A stretch of DNA of 64,000 nt, from the NCBI RefSeq assembly GCF_900115905.1, contig NZ_FOYD01000001.1, positions 609,024-673,023 on the forward strand, written 5' to 3'. The position numbers were made by a program, and so were the translations under genes. The stretch's first letter is position 1. Each line of letters opens with the position of its first letter. The notes beneath the pieces were generated by a model. That model was not told where the DNA came from. It saw only the letters and a program-made list of their open reading frames with translations, and ran no database searches. The DNA is from Halopseudomonas formosensis. GTDB lineage: Bacteria; Pseudomonadota; Gammaproteobacteria; Pseudomonadales; Pseudomonadaceae. Below are positions 25,682 through 35,455 of the stretch, piece after piece.

Positions 25682-26848
25682 ATGTTTGTCGATCTGACCG
25701 CGGAACAGAAAAAGCTGCGCCTGGCGGTGCGGGACTACTTCAACAACCTGATGACCGACGAGCTGCGCTGTGAACTGCGCGGCGCGGAGGGCTCGGAGGC
25801 GTCGAACCGGCTGGTGCGGCAGATGGGCAAGGATGGCTGGCTGGCGGTCGGCTGGCCCAAGGAATACGGCGGCCAGGGCTACGGCCCGACCGAGCAGCTG
25901 ATCTTCTTCGAGGAGGCCAACATTGCCGGCGCGCCGCTGCCCTTTGTGACCATCAGCACCGTGGGCCCGGCCCTGATGCAGCACGGCTCGGCGGAGCAGA
26001 AGGAAGCCTTCCTGCCAGGCATCGCCGCCGGGGAGATCAACTTCGCCATCGGCTACTCAGAGCCCGGCGCCGGGTCCGACCTGGCCACGCTGAAAACCAC
26101 AGCGCGGGTGGAACAGGATGGCTTCGTGGTCAACGGCAACAAGCTGTGGACCTCCGGCGCCCATTCGGCGGACTACATCTGGCTGGCGGCGCGGACCAAC
26201 CCGGACGAGGCGCGGCACAAGGGCATCTCGATCCTGATCGTTGATACGCAGGCCGAGGGCTTCTCCAGCACCCTGATCCCGACCTGCAGCAACCCGACTG
26301 CCGCCACCTATTACGACAACGTATTCGTTCCGGCCAACCGGCTGGTGGGTGAGCTGAACAAGGGCTGGCAACTGGTCACCGCCCAGCTCAACCACGAGCG
26401 CCTGGGCCTGGGGTCATGGTCGGACAGGGTGGTGGGCATCTTCCGCAAGGTCTACCTGTGGGCCCGCGCCGAGGATGAACAGGGCCGCCGGGCGATGGAT
26501 CAGCCCTGGGTGCGCAGCCTGCTGGCGGAATGCTACGCGCGCATTGATGCCATGCGGCTGATCAACTTCCGCATTGCCGCCGACCTGGAGCAGGATCGGG
26601 TGGACGTGGCGCTGGCCTCGACCACCAAGGTGTTCGGCACCGAGGCGGTGGTGGACATCCTGCGCAAGCTCAGTGAAGTAGTGGGCGCCAACGGACTGAT
26701 CCGCGAGGGCAGTGCAGCGGCTTTCCTGCTGGGCGAGCTGGAATACGACGTGCGCGCCTGCGTGACCCTGACCTTCGGTGGGGGGACCAACGAGATCCAG
26801 CGGGAGCTGATTGCGCAGTTCGGGTTGGGGATGCCGCGGTCGCGGTGA
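25682..26848 (+). CDS. Acyl-CoA dehydrogenase, ChsE2/FadE29-like subunit
   Basis: A 388-residue full-length acyl-CoA dehydrogenase. The start MFVDLTAEQKKLR, the segment GWPKEYGGQGYGPTEQLIFF, NFAIGYSEPGAGSDLATLKT (about residues 121-140), ILIVDT and the C-terminal FGGGTNEIQRELIAQFGLG are near-parallel to mycobacterial FadE29 (ChsE2) as I remember it. It should pair with the FadE28-like protein at 22952 to desaturate the steroid three-carbon side-chain CoA ester. GAGGAG lies ten bases before the ATG. It is the last gene of the side-chain operon and is followed by a strong terminator. Confidence 0.85.
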   Translation: MFVDLTAEQKKLRLAVRDYFNNLMTDELRCELRGAEGSEASNRLVRQMGKDGWLAVGWPKEYGGQGYGPTEQLIFFEEANIAGAPLPFVTISTVGPALMQHGSAEQKEAFLPGIAAGEINFAIGYSEPGAGSDLATLKTTARVEQDGFVVNGNKLWTSGAHSADYIWLAARTNPDEARHKGISILIVDTQAEGFSSTLIPTCSNPTAATYYDNVFVPANRLVGELNKGWQLVTAQLNHERLGLGSWSDRVVGIFRKVYLWARAEDEQGRRAMDQPWVRSLLAECYARIDAMRLINFRIAADLEQDRVDVALASTTKVFGTEAVVDILRKLSEVVGANGLIREGSAAAFLLGELEYDVRACVTLTFGGGTNEIQRELIAQFGLGMPRSR

Positions 26849-26900
26849 CCGGAACACTGGTTGGGGAGGGCTCCAGCCCCGGAATCAGTCCGAAGCCCTG

Positions 26901-26940
26901 AAGAGAAAGGCCGATCATCTGATCGGCCTTTCTCTTTTCT
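26901..26940. terminator. 17-bp perfect hairpin, bidirectional terminator
   Basis: AAGAGAAAGGCCGATCA (26901-26917) pairs perfectly with 26920-26936, with TTCT following on the + side and an A-rich 5' arm that serves as the U-run on the other strand. It lies between the converging side-chain operon and fdxA and marks the edge of the catabolic island. Confidence 0.9.
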
Positions 26941-26961
26941 GCTGCCCGGCGGCTGAAAGGA

Positions 26962-27285
26962 TCAGCGCTCCAGATGCTGCAGCTTGTCCGGCACGCCATC
27001 CCATTCCTCGGCGTCGGGCAGGGCGTCCTTCTTCTCGGTGATGTTCGGCCAGATGTCTGCCAGCTCGGCGTTGAGCTCGATGAACTGCTGCTGATCCTCG
27101 GGCACCTCATCCTCGGCGAAGATCGCGTTGGCCGGGCACTCGGGCTCGCACAGGGCGCAGTCGATGCACTCGTCCGGGTGGATCACCAGAAAGTTCGGGC
27201 CTTCGTAGAAACAGTCGACAGGACATACCTCAACGCAATCGGTGTACTTGCACTTGATGCAGTTGTCGGTCACAACGAAGGTCAT
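26962..27285 (-). CDS. fdxA: 7Fe ferredoxin FdxA
   Basis: A 107-residue ferredoxin of the Azotobacter FdI type. Nine cysteines are visible at residues 9, 12, 17, 21, 25, 40, 43, 46 and 50. They provide ligands for one [3Fe-4S] and one [4Fe-4S] cluster, with the diagnostic [20 protein letters not shown] segment. The C-terminal 50 residues form the acidic/helical extension of this family. It carries electrons in the cytoplasm; the physiological partner in Pseudomonas is not well defined. It lies next to mutS as in other Pseudomonas. A Fur-box-like sequence lies 120-140 bases upstream of the start. Confidence 0.95.
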   Translation of the reverse strand: MTFVVTDNCIKCKYTDCVEVCPVDCFYEGPNFLVIHPDECIDCALCEPECPANAIFAEDEVPEDQQQFIELNAELADIWPNITEKKDALPDAEEWDGVPDKLQHLER

Positions 27286-27353
27286 GGCAGGTTTCTCCAG
27301 AAAAAGGCAGTCACAAAGTTGGCGCGTATTCTAGCAGCAAATTTTCGGCTGGG

Positions 27354-27389
27354 GCAGCCGATGCGGCATTTTTGCCCACGTTCGGCTGC
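27354..27389. promoter_or_regulatory. Hairpin in the fdxA upstream region
   Basis: GCAGCCGA (27354-27361) faces TCGGCTGC (27382-27389), with a nested GGCA/TGCC pair between them. On the fdxA-sense strand it has no T-run after it, so it looks like a leader structure or protein site rather than a terminator of mutS. Confidence 0.3.
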
Positions 27390-27407
27390 TTTTCCTGATC
27401 GATCAAT

Positions 27408-27426
27408 GATAATGAATATCATTTGT
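27408..27426 (-). promoter_or_regulatory. Fur-box-like sequence upstream of fdxA
   Basis: GATAATGAATATCATTTGT matches 14 of 19 positions of the Fur consensus GATAATGATAATCATTATC, including the whole first half-site. It lies between the mutS stop and the fdxA start, suitable for repressing fdxA under iron-replete conditions or serving a mutS-distal promoter. Confidence 0.5.
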
Positions 27427-27432
27427 GAAAGA

Positions 27433-30003
27433 TCAGCCCCAGCGCTTCTTCCATTCGTATAGCAGTTCCAGCGCCTGCCGGGGGCTCATGTCGTCCGGGC
27501 TGAGCTGATGCAGCGCCTCGGCGGCGGGGTGCGGCGCGGCAGCGAACAGGTCAGGTTGCACCGGCTGCATCTGGGCTCCGCGACTGCCCTGATCCAGGCT
27601 CTGCTGCTCGAGCGTGGCCAGGTGCTGACGGGCCCGTTCGATCACCGGGCGGGGTACGCCGGCCAGTTGCGCCACCTGCAGACCGTAACTCTGGCTGGCC
27701 GGCCCCGGCAGCACGTTGTGCAGGAAGACAATGCGCTCGTTGTGTTCGGTGGCGTTGAGGTGAACGTTGGCGACGCCGGGATCGCTGTCGGCCAGAGCGG
27801 TGAGCTCGAAATAGTGGGTGGCGAACAGGGTGAAGGCGCGCAAGCCGGCCAGATATTCGGCGGCGGCCCAGGCCAGCGAGAGACCGTCGAAGGTGCTGGT
27901 GCCGCGACCGACCTCGTCCATCAACACCAGACTGGCGTCCGTGGCGTTGTGCAGGATATTGGCGGTTTCGCTCATTTCCACCATGAAGGTGGAACGACCG
28001 CCGGCCAGGTCATCACTGGAGCCGATGCGGGTGAAGATGCGATCCATCGGCGACAGCACCACGCGGGCCGCCGGGACATGGGAGCCGATATGGGCCAGCA
28101 GCACGATGAGGGCGGTCTGACGCATGTAGGTGGATTTACCGCCCATGTTCGGGCCGGTGATCACCAGCATGCGCGTCTCCGGCGTCAGCTCCAGATCGTT
28201 GGCGACGAAGGGGCCATCCAGCACCTTTTCCACCACCGGGTGACGTCCCTGCTCGATGCACAGCTGGCCGCTGCCCTCGACGAACTCCGGCCGGCAGTAG
28301 TCCAGGGTTACCGCCCGTTCGGCCAGGCAGCTGAGCACATCCAGCTGGGCCAGGGCTGCGGCGCTGTCCTGCAGGGCGGCCAGATCCTCGTTGAGACGAT
28401 CCAGCAGCTCGTCGTACAGCTGCTTCTCCCGGGCCAGGGCGCGACTGCGCGCGGACAGGGCCTTGTCCTCGAATTCCTTGAGCTCCGGGGTAATGAAGCG
28501 CTCGGCGCCCTTGAGCGTCTGGCGGCGGATGTAATCGGCCGGTGCCTGGGCGCTCTGACCACGGGACAGTTCTATATAGTAGCCATGCACCCGGTTGTAG
28601 CCGACCTTGAGGGTCGACAGACCGGTGCGCTCGCGTTCGCGGTTCTCCAGATCGATCAGGTACTGGCCGGCGTTCTCGCTGATGTTCTGCAGGTCGTCCA
28701 GCTCGCTGTCGTACCCTTCGCGGATCACCCCGCCATCGCGGATCACCGCCGGGGGATTGTCGATGATGGCCCGCTGCAGCAGGTCGGCCAGCTCCGGATA
28801 GGTGGAGATGGTCTCGCCCAGGCTGCGTACATGCTGGCTGGGGATGGACTCGATGCAGCGCTGCAGTTCGGGCAGTGCGGCCAGGGCATCGCGCAGTCGC
28901 GCCAGATCCCGCGGGCGCGCAGAGCGCAGGGCGACCCGCGCGAGAATCCGCTCGATATCGCCGATGCCCTTGAGCACCGGGTGCAGGTTCTCGTAGTGGT
29001 AGTCCTCGATCAGCCCGGCGATGCTGTCCTGGCGTGCGCGCAGGGTCTCCATCTGGCGCAGCGGACGATTGAGCCAGCGCGCCAGCAGGCGGCTGCCCAT
29101 GGTGGTGGCGGTATGGTCGAGCACATCCAGCAGGGTATTGTCCCGGCCGCCTGAGAGGTTGCAGTCGATCTCCAGATTGCGGCGGCTGGCGCTGTCGATC
29201 ACCACGCTGTCCTCGAAGCGCTCCTGACTGATGCTGCGCAGATGCGGCAGGGCGGTGCGCTGGGTCTCCTTGGCATAGCCGAGCAGCGCCCCTGCCGCAC
29301 CCAGCCCCAGGGTCAGATCGGCGCAGCCGAAACCGACCAGATCCCGGGTGCCGAACTGCTGGGTCAGGGCCTTGAAGGCGCTGTCCTGATCGAACTCCCA
29401 GGGCGCGCGGCGACGCACCGCACGGCGGCGTTCGATGGGGGTATCGCTCTCCCAGTCATCCGGGATCAGCAGCTCTGCCGGTGCCAGCCGCTCCAGCTCG
29501 CCGAGCAGGGTTTCCCAGCCGGACAGTTCCATGACCGTGAAGCGGCCGCTGTTGATGTCCAGGGTGGCCAGGCCAAAGGCACGCTCGCTGCCGACCAGGG
29601 CGGCCAGCAGGTTGTCCCGGCGCTCGTCCAGCAGAGCCTCGTCGCTGACCGTGCCGGGGGTGATGATGCGCACCACCTGACGCTCAACCGGTCCCTTGCT
29701 GGTGGCCGGGTCGCCGATCTGCTCGCAGATCACCACCGACTCGCCGAGCTTCACCAGGCGGGCCAGATAGCCTTCGGCGGAATGAAACGGAATGCCGGCC
29801 ATGGGAATCGGCTGACCGCCGGAGTTGCCGCGGGCGGTAAGGGTGATGTCGAGCAGGCGGGCAGCCTTCTTGGCATCGTCATAGAACAGTTCGTAGAAAT
29901 CACCCATACGGTAGAACAGCAGCTGGTCCGGGTGGTGCTGCTTGATGCTGAAGTACTGCTGCATCATGGGAGTGTGGGTAACGGATTTCTCGACGCGGCT
30001 CAT
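27433..30003 (-). CDS. mutS: DNA mismatch repair protein MutS
   Basis: An 856-residue mismatch-recognition ATPase. The N-terminal mismatch-binding domain carries the Phe-x-Glu motif as GDFYELF near residues 35-41. The connector, lever and clamp domains follow, then the ATPase with Walker [10 protein letters not shown] near 615-623 and the [12 protein letters not shown] motif. The C-terminal tail resembles the beta-clamp/tetramerisation region. Length matches E. coli MutS (853). The ATG at 30003 is preceded by AGGGAA; the open frame extends upstream to 30084, but the added 27 residues are not MutS-like. It is divergent from pncC. Confidence 0.97.
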   Translation of the reverse strand: MSRVEKSVTHTPMMQQYFSIKQHHPDQLLFYRMGDFYELFYDDAKKAARLLDITLTARGNSGGQPIPMAGIPFHSAEGYLARLVKLGESVVICEQIGDPATSKGPVERQVVRIITPGTVSDEALLDERRDNLLAALVGSERAFGLATLDINSGRFTVMELSGWETLLGELERLAPAELLIPDDWESDTPIERRRAVRRRAPWEFDQDSAFKALTQQFGTRDLVGFGCADLTLGLGAAGALLGYAKETQRTALPHLRSISQERFEDSVVIDSASRRNLEIDCNLSGGRDNTLLDVLDHTATTMGSRLLARWLNRPLRQMETLRARQDSIAGLIEDYHYENLHPVLKGIGDIERILARVALRSARPRDLARLRDALAALPELQRCIESIPSQHVRSLGETISTYPELADLLQRAIIDNPPAVIRDGGVIREGYDSELDDLQNISENAGQYLIDLENRERERTGLSTLKVGYNRVHGYYIELSRGQSAQAPADYIRRQTLKGAERFITPELKEFEDKALSARSRALAREKQLYDELLDRLNEDLAALQDSAAALAQLDVLSCLAERAVTLDYCRPEFVEGSGQLCIEQGRHPVVEKVLDGPFVANDLELTPETRMLVITGPNMGGKSTYMRQTALIVLLAHIGSHVPAARVVLSPMDRIFTRIGSSDDLAGGRSTFMVEMSETANILHNATDASLVLMDEVGRGTSTFDGLSLAWAAAEYLAGLRAFTLFATHYFELTALADSDPGVANVHLNATEHNERIVFLHNVLPGPASQSYGLQVAQLAGVPRPVIERARQHLATLEQQSLDQGSRGAQMQPVQPDLFAAAPHPAAEALHQLSPDDMSPRQALELLYEWKKRWG

Positions 30004-30124
30004 GAAATTCCCTGAAGCGTGTTTCTGAATGGGGCAGGAAGCGGCATAGTCTAGGCTACAACGGTGCCGGTGCGAAACCGGCATGGCCGGTGAGCCGGCG
30101 CTTTCGTCATTGGAGGAGAAACCG

Positions 30125-30643
30125 ATGTCACAGTATGATCCCCTGATCGATTCCGCTGCTGCGCGGCTGGGAAATGCCCTGCGTCAGCTGGGCCTGCGGG
30201 TGACCACTGCCGAGTCCTGCACCGGCGGCGGCATCGCCGAAGCCATCACCCGCATCAGCGGCAGTTCCGGCTGGTTCGACACCGGCTTCGTCACCTACGC
30301 CAACCACAGCAAGGTCCGCTGGGTGGGCGTCTCCGAGGAGGACCTGCAGCAGTTCGGTGCGGTCAGCGAGCCGGTGGTCCGGGCCATGGCCGAAGGCGCG
30401 CTGCTGGCCGCCGAGGCCGATCTGGCGGTAGCGGTCAGCGGTATTGCCGGGCCGGAGGGCGGCACGCCGGACAAGCCCGTAGGGACCGTGTGGTTTGCCT
30501 GGGCGGTGCGCGATCGCGGGGTGCTCACGCAGTGCCGGCGGATCCAGGGCAGCCGCCGCGATGTGCGTGCCCAGACCGTACTGCACAGTCTGCAGGGGCT
30601 GATTGCCGAAGCCGAGAAGCTGGCTGTGAACCGTTCCGCATGA
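30125..30643 (+). CDS. pncC: Nicotinamide-nucleotide amidohydrolase (CinA C-terminal domain protein)
   Basis: A 172-residue single-domain CinA-C protein that deamidates nicotinamide mononucleotide in NAD recycling. Visible motifs are [15 protein letters not shown] (about residues 25-39), with the catalytic serine region, VTYANHSK, and [19 protein letters not shown] (about 101-119), all conserved in PncC. The ATG at 30125 has GGAGGAG nine bases upstream; the longer frame from 30083 lacks one. Its position just before recA is the common Pseudomonas arrangement. Confidence 0.93.
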   Translation: MSQYDPLIDSAAARLGNALRQLGLRVTTAESCTGGGIAEAITRISGSSGWFDTGFVTYANHSKVRWVGVSEEDLQQFGAVSEPVVRAMAEGALLAAEADLAVAVSGIAGPEGGTPDKPVGTVWFAWAVRDRGVLTQCRRIQGSRRDVRAQTVLHSLQGLIAEAEKLAVNRSA

Positions 30644-30699
30644 TTGGCCATCCCTGGTTGAAAAGGGGGTAGGCGGGTGCGAGTAACTGTGGAATAATA

Positions 30700-30715
30700 C
30701 TGACCATATATACAG
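30700..30715 (+). promoter_or_regulatory. LexA (SOS) box before recA
   Basis: The sequence CTGACCATATATACAG fits the LexA consensus CTG-N10-CAG, with the AT-rich core intact and a small deviation in the left half. It lies 70-85 bases before the recA start, where SOS repression of recA is expected. Confidence 0.85.
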
Positions 30716-30784
30716 TGTTATGCGGTTTCACCTATTCTGAATTTCCCGGGCCGTGCGCGTGCCCGTCTACCGAGAGGATGCACA

Positions 30785-31822
30785 ATGGACGACAACAAGA
30801 AGAAGGCGCTGTCGGCGGCCTTGAGTCAGATTGAACGTCAATTTGGCAAAGGCGCGGTGATGCGCATGGGTGACCATGAACGCCAGGCGATTCCTTCTAT
30901 CTCCACCGGTTCACTGGGACTGGATATCGCCCTGGGCATCGGCGGTCTGCCCCGCGGCCGGATTGTCGAGATCTACGGTCCCGAGTCCTCCGGTAAGACC
31001 ACCCTGACCCTGTCGGTGATTGCCCAGGCGCAGAAGAAGGGCGCGACCTGTGCCTTCGTCGACGCCGAGCACGCGCTGGACCCGGAGTACGCCGCCAAGC
31101 TGGGCGTCAACGTCGATGACCTGCTGGTCTCCCAGCCCGACACCGGGGAGCAGGCGCTGGAAATCACCGACATGCTGGTGCGCTCCAACGCGGTGGACGT
31201 GATCATTGTCGACTCGGTGGCGGCACTGGTGCCCAAGGCCGAGATCGAGGGCGAGATGGGCGATCACCACGTGGGCGTTCAGGCCCGTCTGATGTCCCAG
31301 GCCCTGCGCAAGATCACCGGTAACATCAAGAACGCCAACTGCCTGGTGATCTTCATCAACCAGATCCGCATGAAGATCGGCGTGATGTTCGGCAACCCGG
31401 AAACCACCACCGGCGGTAACGCGCTGAAGTTCTACTCCTCCGTACGACTGGATATCCGCCGCACCGGCGCGGTGAAGGAAGGCGACGAGGTGATCGGCAG
31501 CGAGACCCGGGTCAAGGTGGTGAAGAACAAGGTGGCGCCGCCGTTCCGCCAGGCCGAGTTCCAGATCCTCTACGGCACCGGTATCTACCACAACGCCGAG
31601 ATCATCGATCTGGGCGTGTCCATCGGTCAGATCGAGAAGTCCGGCGCCTGGTACAGCTACAAGGGCAACAAGATCGGTCAGGGCAAGTCCAATGCGGCCA
31701 AGTTCCTCGCCGAGAACCCCGAAGTGGCGGAAGAGATCGAACAGGCCATCCGTAACGAGTTGCTGCCCAAGGCCGGCAGCAAGAGCACCCCGGTGGAAGA
31801 GAACGTCGATATCGACGGCTGA
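30785..31822 (+). CDS. recA: Recombinase RecA
   Basis: A 345-residue strand-exchange ATPase. Walker A GPESSGKT is at residues 65-72, the Walker B region has [14 protein letters not shown], and the L2 DNA-binding loop region has [22 protein letters not shown]. The C-terminus is acidic. The protein also drives LexA self-cleavage, and a LexA box lies upstream. The start has GAGAGGATG before it. recX follows after 14 bases, so both are likely on one transcript. Confidence 0.99.
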   Translation: MDDNKKKALSAALSQIERQFGKGAVMRMGDHERQAIPSISTGSLGLDIALGIGGLPRGRIVEIYGPESSGKTTLTLSVIAQAQKKGATCAFVDAEHALDPEYAAKLGVNVDDLLVSQPDTGEQALEITDMLVRSNAVDVIIVDSVAALVPKAEIEGEMGDHHVGVQARLMSQALRKITGNIKNANCLVIFINQIRMKIGVMFGNPETTTGGNALKFYSSVRLDIRRTGAVKEGDEVIGSETRVKVVKNKVAPPFRQAEFQILYGTGIYHNAEIIDLGVSIGQIEKSGAWYSYKGNKIGQGKSNAAKFLAENPEVAEEIEQAIRNELLPKAGSKSTPVEENVDIDG

Positions 31823-31836
31823 TCGGGTTTTTTGCC

Positions 31837-32280
31837 GTGTTCAAGCGCAGCCAGCTGGAGACCCCCGTGGCCATTCGCAGATCCGCCCTGGATCTGCTGG
31901 CGCGGCGGGAGCACAGCTATGCCGAGATGCTGCGCAAGCTCCGTCAGCGCGGGGCAACTCGGGAGATGGCGGAGATCGAGCTGGACCGTCTGCAGGAAGA
32001 GGGGTTGCTCAGCGACGAGCGCTTCTGTGAAGCCTATATCCATGCGCGCAGTCAGCGGGGCTACGGTCCCGTCCGTCTGCGTGAGGAGCTGCGCCAGCGA
32101 GGTGTGGCCGAAGGGCTGATCGAGCGGTACCTGCGCAGTGAGCAGTGGGACTGGTCCGAACTGGCGCGGCAGGCATTCGCCAGGCGCTTCCCGGAAGGGC
32201 CTGCCGCAGATCTCAAGGAAAAATCGAAGCAGCTGCGCTTCATGCAGTATCGCGGTTTCGGCGGGTCCTGGCAGGACTGA
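31837..32280 (+). CDS. recX: Regulatory protein RecX
   Basis: A 147-residue modulator of RecA filaments. It consists of three RecX-type three-helix repeats: ARREHSYAEMLRKLRQRG (about residues 24-41), ERFCEAYIHARSQRGYGP and a third ending LRFMQYRGF. It has a GTG start at 31837, just downstream of the recA stop. Length and motifs match the family. Confidence 0.93.
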   Translation: MFKRSQLETPVAIRRSALDLLARREHSYAEMLRKLRQRGATREMAEIELDRLQEEGLLSDERFCEAYIHARSQRGYGPVRLREELRQRGVAEGLIERYLRSEQWDWSELARQAFARRFPEGPAADLKEKSKQLRFMQYRGFGGSWQD

Positions 32281-32367
32281 CGGCGTACATTATCTCTGAC
32301 TACCTACTCCCAGGCGGTTGCGCCTGTACCATATAAAATCTTCTGAACGCTGCTGCTGATGGGGTAT

Positions 32368-32387
32368 GGCGCCCCGTCCGGGGCGCC
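32368..32387. terminator. 8-bp GC hairpin between recX and ssuF
   Basis: GGCGCCCC (32368-32375) pairs with GGGGCGCC (32380-32387) around a GTCC loop, seven bases beyond the ssuF stop and between two convergent genes. T-runs are poor on both sides, so terminator function is plausible but not certain. Confidence 0.45.
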
Positions 32388-32393
32388 CCTTGT

Positions 32394-32609
32394 TCACAGC
32401 TTGGCGATGGATACCTCCGTGGATTTGACGAAGGCGATCACCTCCGAGCCTACCTGCAGAGCGAGCTCATCCACCGAGCGGGTGGTGATCACCGAGGTGA
32501 CAATACCGGCGGCGGTCTGCACGTCGATTTCCGACAGCACATCGCCCCGGATGATCTCGCGGATCTGGCCCTTGAACTGGTTGCGTACGTTGATTGCCTG
32601 AATGGTCAT
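32394..32609 (-). CDS. ssuF: Mop-like molybdopterin-binding protein SsuF
   Basis: A 71-residue single TOBE/Mop domain protein with NVRNQFKGQIREIIRGDVLS and TAAGIVTSVITTRSVDELAL. Proteins of this size with this fold bind molybdate or tungstate oxyanions. In Pseudomonas putida ssuF is the last gene of the ssu operon and is needed for some sulfonate use by an unknown mechanism. Here it follows ssuB by 23 bases on the same strand, in the same order. AGAGGAAAC precedes the ATG at 32609. Confidence 0.88.
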   Translation of the reverse strand: MTIQAINVRNQFKGQIREIIRGDVLSEIDVQTAAGIVTSVITTRSVDELALQVGSEVIAFVKSTEVSIAKL

Positions 32610-32632
32610 GCTGTTTCCTCTAGGGGTTGTGT

Positions 32633-33436
32633 TCAGAGTGCCCAGCGCAGCTGCGTGGGCAGGGGGTTGATTTTTTCCGGGCGTTCGGGGCTGGCCGGAT
32701 TGGCCAGTACCCGTTCCAGTACCCGGGATTCCAGCTCCGCGAGCTGGAAGGAGCTGTGCGAGCGTGGCCTGGCGACATCCACCGTCAGGTCCAGGCCGAT
32801 GCGGCCCTGTTCGATGAGAATGACCCTGTCGGCCACGGCGACTGCCTCGGCGACATCGTGGGTGACCAGCAGCACGGTGAAGCCATGCTGGCGCCAGAGT
32901 TTCTCGATCAGCTGCTGCATCTCGATCCGGGTCAGGGCATCCAGCGCGCCCAGGGGTTCGTCGAGCAGCAGCAGACGCGGCTGGTGGATCAGCGCCCGGG
33001 CCAGGGCCACGCGCTGCTTCTGCCCACCGGAGAGGGTGGCCGGCCATTGATCGACCTTGTCCGACAGACCCACCGCAGCCAGCGCCTCCAGTGCGCGCTC
33101 GCGCCAGTTGCCGGTCAGGCCCAGACCGACGTTATCTATCACCTTCTTCCAGGGCAGCAGCCGGGCATCCTGGAACATCAGGCGCGTATCGCGGTTGTCC
33201 TTCAGGGGCTGTCCGGCGGCCAGCAGCTCACCGCTGGTGGGCTGATCCAGACCGGCCAGCAGGCGCAGCAGGGTGCTCTTGCCGCAGCCGCTGCGGCCTA
33301 CCACGGCGATGAACTGCCCGGCGGGCACTTCCAGATCCAGGGCGCGCAGTACCTGCAACTGTCCGAAGGTCTTGTTCAGTCCGTGCACCGACAGGGCGAT
33401 ACCGCTGGCGTTGCGTGGGGGTTGCTGGGCCGTCAT
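32633..33436 (-). CDS. ssuB: Aliphatic sulfonate ABC transporter ATP-binding protein
   Basis: A 267-residue ABC ATPase. Walker [10 protein letters not shown] is at residues 47-54, the signature LSGGQ is present, Walker B is [12 protein letters not shown] and the H-loop is VTHD. It energises sulfonate import with SsuC and SsuA. The start at 33436 overlaps the ssuC stop (ATGA), with AAGGAG seven bases upstream; an open frame continuing to 33868 is antisense-free but lies inside ssuC in another frame and is not used. Confidence 0.95.
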   Translation of the reverse strand: MTAQQPPRNASGIALSVHGLNKTFGQLQVLRALDLEVPAGQFIAVVGRSGCGKSTLLRLLAGLDQPTSGELLAAGQPLKDNRDTRLMFQDARLLPWKKVIDNVGLGLTGNWRERALEALAAVGLSDKVDQWPATLSGGQKQRVALARALIHQPRLLLLDEPLGALDALTRIEMQQLIEKLWRQHGFTVLLVTHDVAEAVAVADRVILIEQGRIGLDLTVDVARPRSHSSFQLAELESRVLERVLANPASPERPEKINPLPTQLRWAL

Positions 33437-34221
33437 GCCTTGGCTCCTTTCTGATAGGCCGGGTGCCAGCGCAGCCAGACACGCTCGAGAAAGCGGGCGG
33501 CCACATCGGCGAGTTTGCCGAGCAGGGCATAGAGCACTATGGCCAGTACCACCACATCGGTCTGCAGGAACTCCCGGGCATTCATCGCCAGGTAGCCGAT
33601 GCCGGCACTGGCGGAAATGGTTTCGGCGACGATCAGCGTCAGCCACATGAAGCCCAGGGCAAAGCGCAGGCCCACCAGGATCGACGGCAGGGCTCCGGGC
33701 AGTATCACCTGGCGGAACAGGGCAAACCCCGAGAGTCCGTAGCTGCGCGCCATTTCCACCAGCCCGGCATCCACGTTGCGGATGCCGTGGTAGGTATTGA
33801 GGTAGATCGGGAACAGGGTGCCCAGTGCCACCAGGAAGATCTTGGCGCTCTCGTCGATGCCGAACCACAGGATCACCAGCGGTATCAGCGCCAGGTGCGG
33901 CACGTTACGGATCATCTGTACCGAGCTGTCGAGCAGGCGTTCACCCCAGCGTGACAGGCCGGAGATGAACCCCAGCAGCAGCCCCAGACCGCCGCCGATG
34001 GCCAGTCCGACAAAGGCCCGCCAGGTACTGATCGCCAGATGCTCCCAGATCTCGCCGCTGCTGATCAGGTTCCAGCCGGCCAGCACCACGGCGCTGGGTG
34101 CCGGCAGGATGCGACTGGACAGCAGGCCGCTGGTCACCGCCAGCTGCCAGGCTGCCAGCAGCAGACTGGGCAGCAGCCAGGGCGCCAGCCGCTGCAATAG
34201 TTGTTGTCGTGTTGCGTGCAT
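33433..34221 (-). CDS. ssuC: Aliphatic sulfonate ABC transporter permease
   Basis: A 262-residue inner-membrane permease with about six helices. The EAA loop ([20 protein letters not shown]) contacts the ATPase. The ATG at 34221 with GAGGGAA upstream is chosen over the open-frame start at 34263, which would add 14 residues overlapping ssuD. It lies ten bases after ssuD and overlaps ssuB by four bases. Confidence 0.94.
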   Translation of the reverse strand: MHATRQQLLQRLAPWLLPSLLLAAWQLAVTSGLLSSRILPAPSAVVLAGWNLISSGEIWEHLAISTWRAFVGLAIGGGLGLLLGFISGLSRWGERLLDSSVQMIRNVPHLALIPLVILWFGIDESAKIFLVALGTLFPIYLNTYHGIRNVDAGLVEMARSYGLSGFALFRQVILPGALPSILVGLRFALGFMWLTLIVAETISASAGIGYLAMNAREFLQTDVVVLAIVLYALLGKLADVAARFLERVWLRWHPAYQKGAKA

Positions 34222-34231
34222 GGCCGTTCCC

Positions 34232-35377
34232 TCAGCTCTGGGCTGCGGCGGGCAGGATGTCATTGGCGATCATCTCGCCAAAGGGGCTGATGAACTGCTT
34301 GCCCAGCGGCTCCTCCGGGCGAGCCAGATCCAGATGGGGGAACAGCAGCTCTGCCACCCGATAGGACTCCTCCAGGTGCGGGTATCCGGAGAAGATGAAG
34401 GTATCGATACCCAGATCCGCATATTCCTGTATGCGTGCCGCCACCGTCGGACCGTCGCCCACCAGGGCGGTGCCGGCACCGCCGCGCACCAGGCCGACGC
34501 CGGCCCAGAGGTTGGGGCTGACTTCCAGGTTGTCCTTGCTGCCGCCGTGCAGGGCGGCCATGCGCTGCTGGCCCACCGAGTCGAAACGCGCCAGGGAGGC
34601 CTGCGCTCGGGCGATGGTGTCATCGTCCAGGTGGGAAATGAGCTGATCTGCCGCCGCCCAGGCTTCCTCGTTGGTCTCGCGCACTATCACATGCAGTCGA
34701 ATGCCGAAGCGGACCTGGCGACCCTGGCGGGCGGCCTTCTCGCGCACCTGTTCGATCTTCTCGCGTACCGCCGCAGGGGGCTCGCCCCAGGTCAGGTAGA
34801 GTTCGACCTGTTCGGCTGCCAGATCCTGGGCCGCATCGGAGGAGCCTCCGAAGTACAGCGGCGGACGGGGCTGCTGTACCGGCGGGAACAGCAGCTTGGC
34901 GCCCTTGACCTGGATGTGCTTGCCGTCATAGTCGACGGTCTCGCCCTCCAGTACCCGACGCCAGATGCGGGTGAATTCCACCGAGGCTTCGTAGCGTTCG
35001 GCGTGACTCAGGTTCAGCCCATCACCGGCCAGCTCGTCCGGATCACCGCCGGTGACCAGGTTGAAAAGGGCGCGGCCATTGGACAGACGGTCCAGGGTGG
35101 CGGCCTGGCGGGCGGCGACGGTAGGGGAAATGACCCCGGGGCGCAGCGCCACCAGGAACTTGAGACGCTGGGTCACCGGAATCAGCGAAGCGGCTACCAG
35201 CCAGGAGTCCTCGCAGGAGCGGCCGGTGGGGATGAGCACGCCGCCGTAGCCGAGCTTGTCAGCGGCCTGGGCGATCTGCTGCAGATAGCTGTGGTCTACG
35301 GCGCGGGCGCCCTTGGTGGTGCCCAGATAGCGACTGTCGCCGTGGGTGGGCAGGAACCAGAAAATGTTCAGACTCAT
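34232..35377 (-). CDS. ssuD: FMNH2-dependent alkanesulfonate monooxygenase
   Basis: A 381-residue flavin monooxygenase (bacterial luciferase fold) that cleaves the C-S bond of alkanesulfonates to an aldehyde and sulfite. It uses FMNH2 supplied by Ssu[20 protein letters not shown] opens the protein, and the central [14 protein letters not shown] region and [12 protein letters not shown] are typical of SsuD. Length equals the E. coli enzyme (381). It lies between ssuA and ssuC. Confidence 0.96.
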   Translation of the reverse strand: MSLNIFWFLPTHGDSRYLGTTKGARAVDHSYLQQIAQAADKLGYGGVLIPTGRSCEDSWLVAASLIPVTQRLKFLVALRPGVISPTVAARQAATLDRLSNGRALFNLVTGGDPDELAGDGLNLSHAERYEASVEFTRIWRRVLEGETVDYDGKHIQVKGAKLLFPPVQQPRPPLYFGGSSDAAQDLAAEQVELYLTWGEPPAAVREKIEQVREKAARQGRQVRFGIRLHVIVRETNEEAWAAADQLISHLDDDTIARAQASLARFDSVGQQRMAALHGGSKDNLEVSPNLWAGVGLVRGGAGTALVGDGPTVAARIQEYADLGIDTFIFSGYPHLEESYRVAELLFPHLDLARPEEPLGKQFISPFGEMIANDILPAAAQS

Positions 35378-35455
35378 GAGTGGTCTCCTTGAATGACTGG
35401 GGTGTGATCAGTAGCGGCACTGACCCTGCGGAGGCGGCGCAGTGCCCGGTTCGTT

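Noticed and set aside
27508..29154. 548-residue forward open frame
   Set aside because: It is antisense to mutS, low in recognisable motifs, and mutS is certain.
33437..33868. N-terminal extension of the ssuB frame
   Set aside because: It overlaps ssuC in another frame; the ATG at 33436 has a good ribosome site and gives normal SsuB length.
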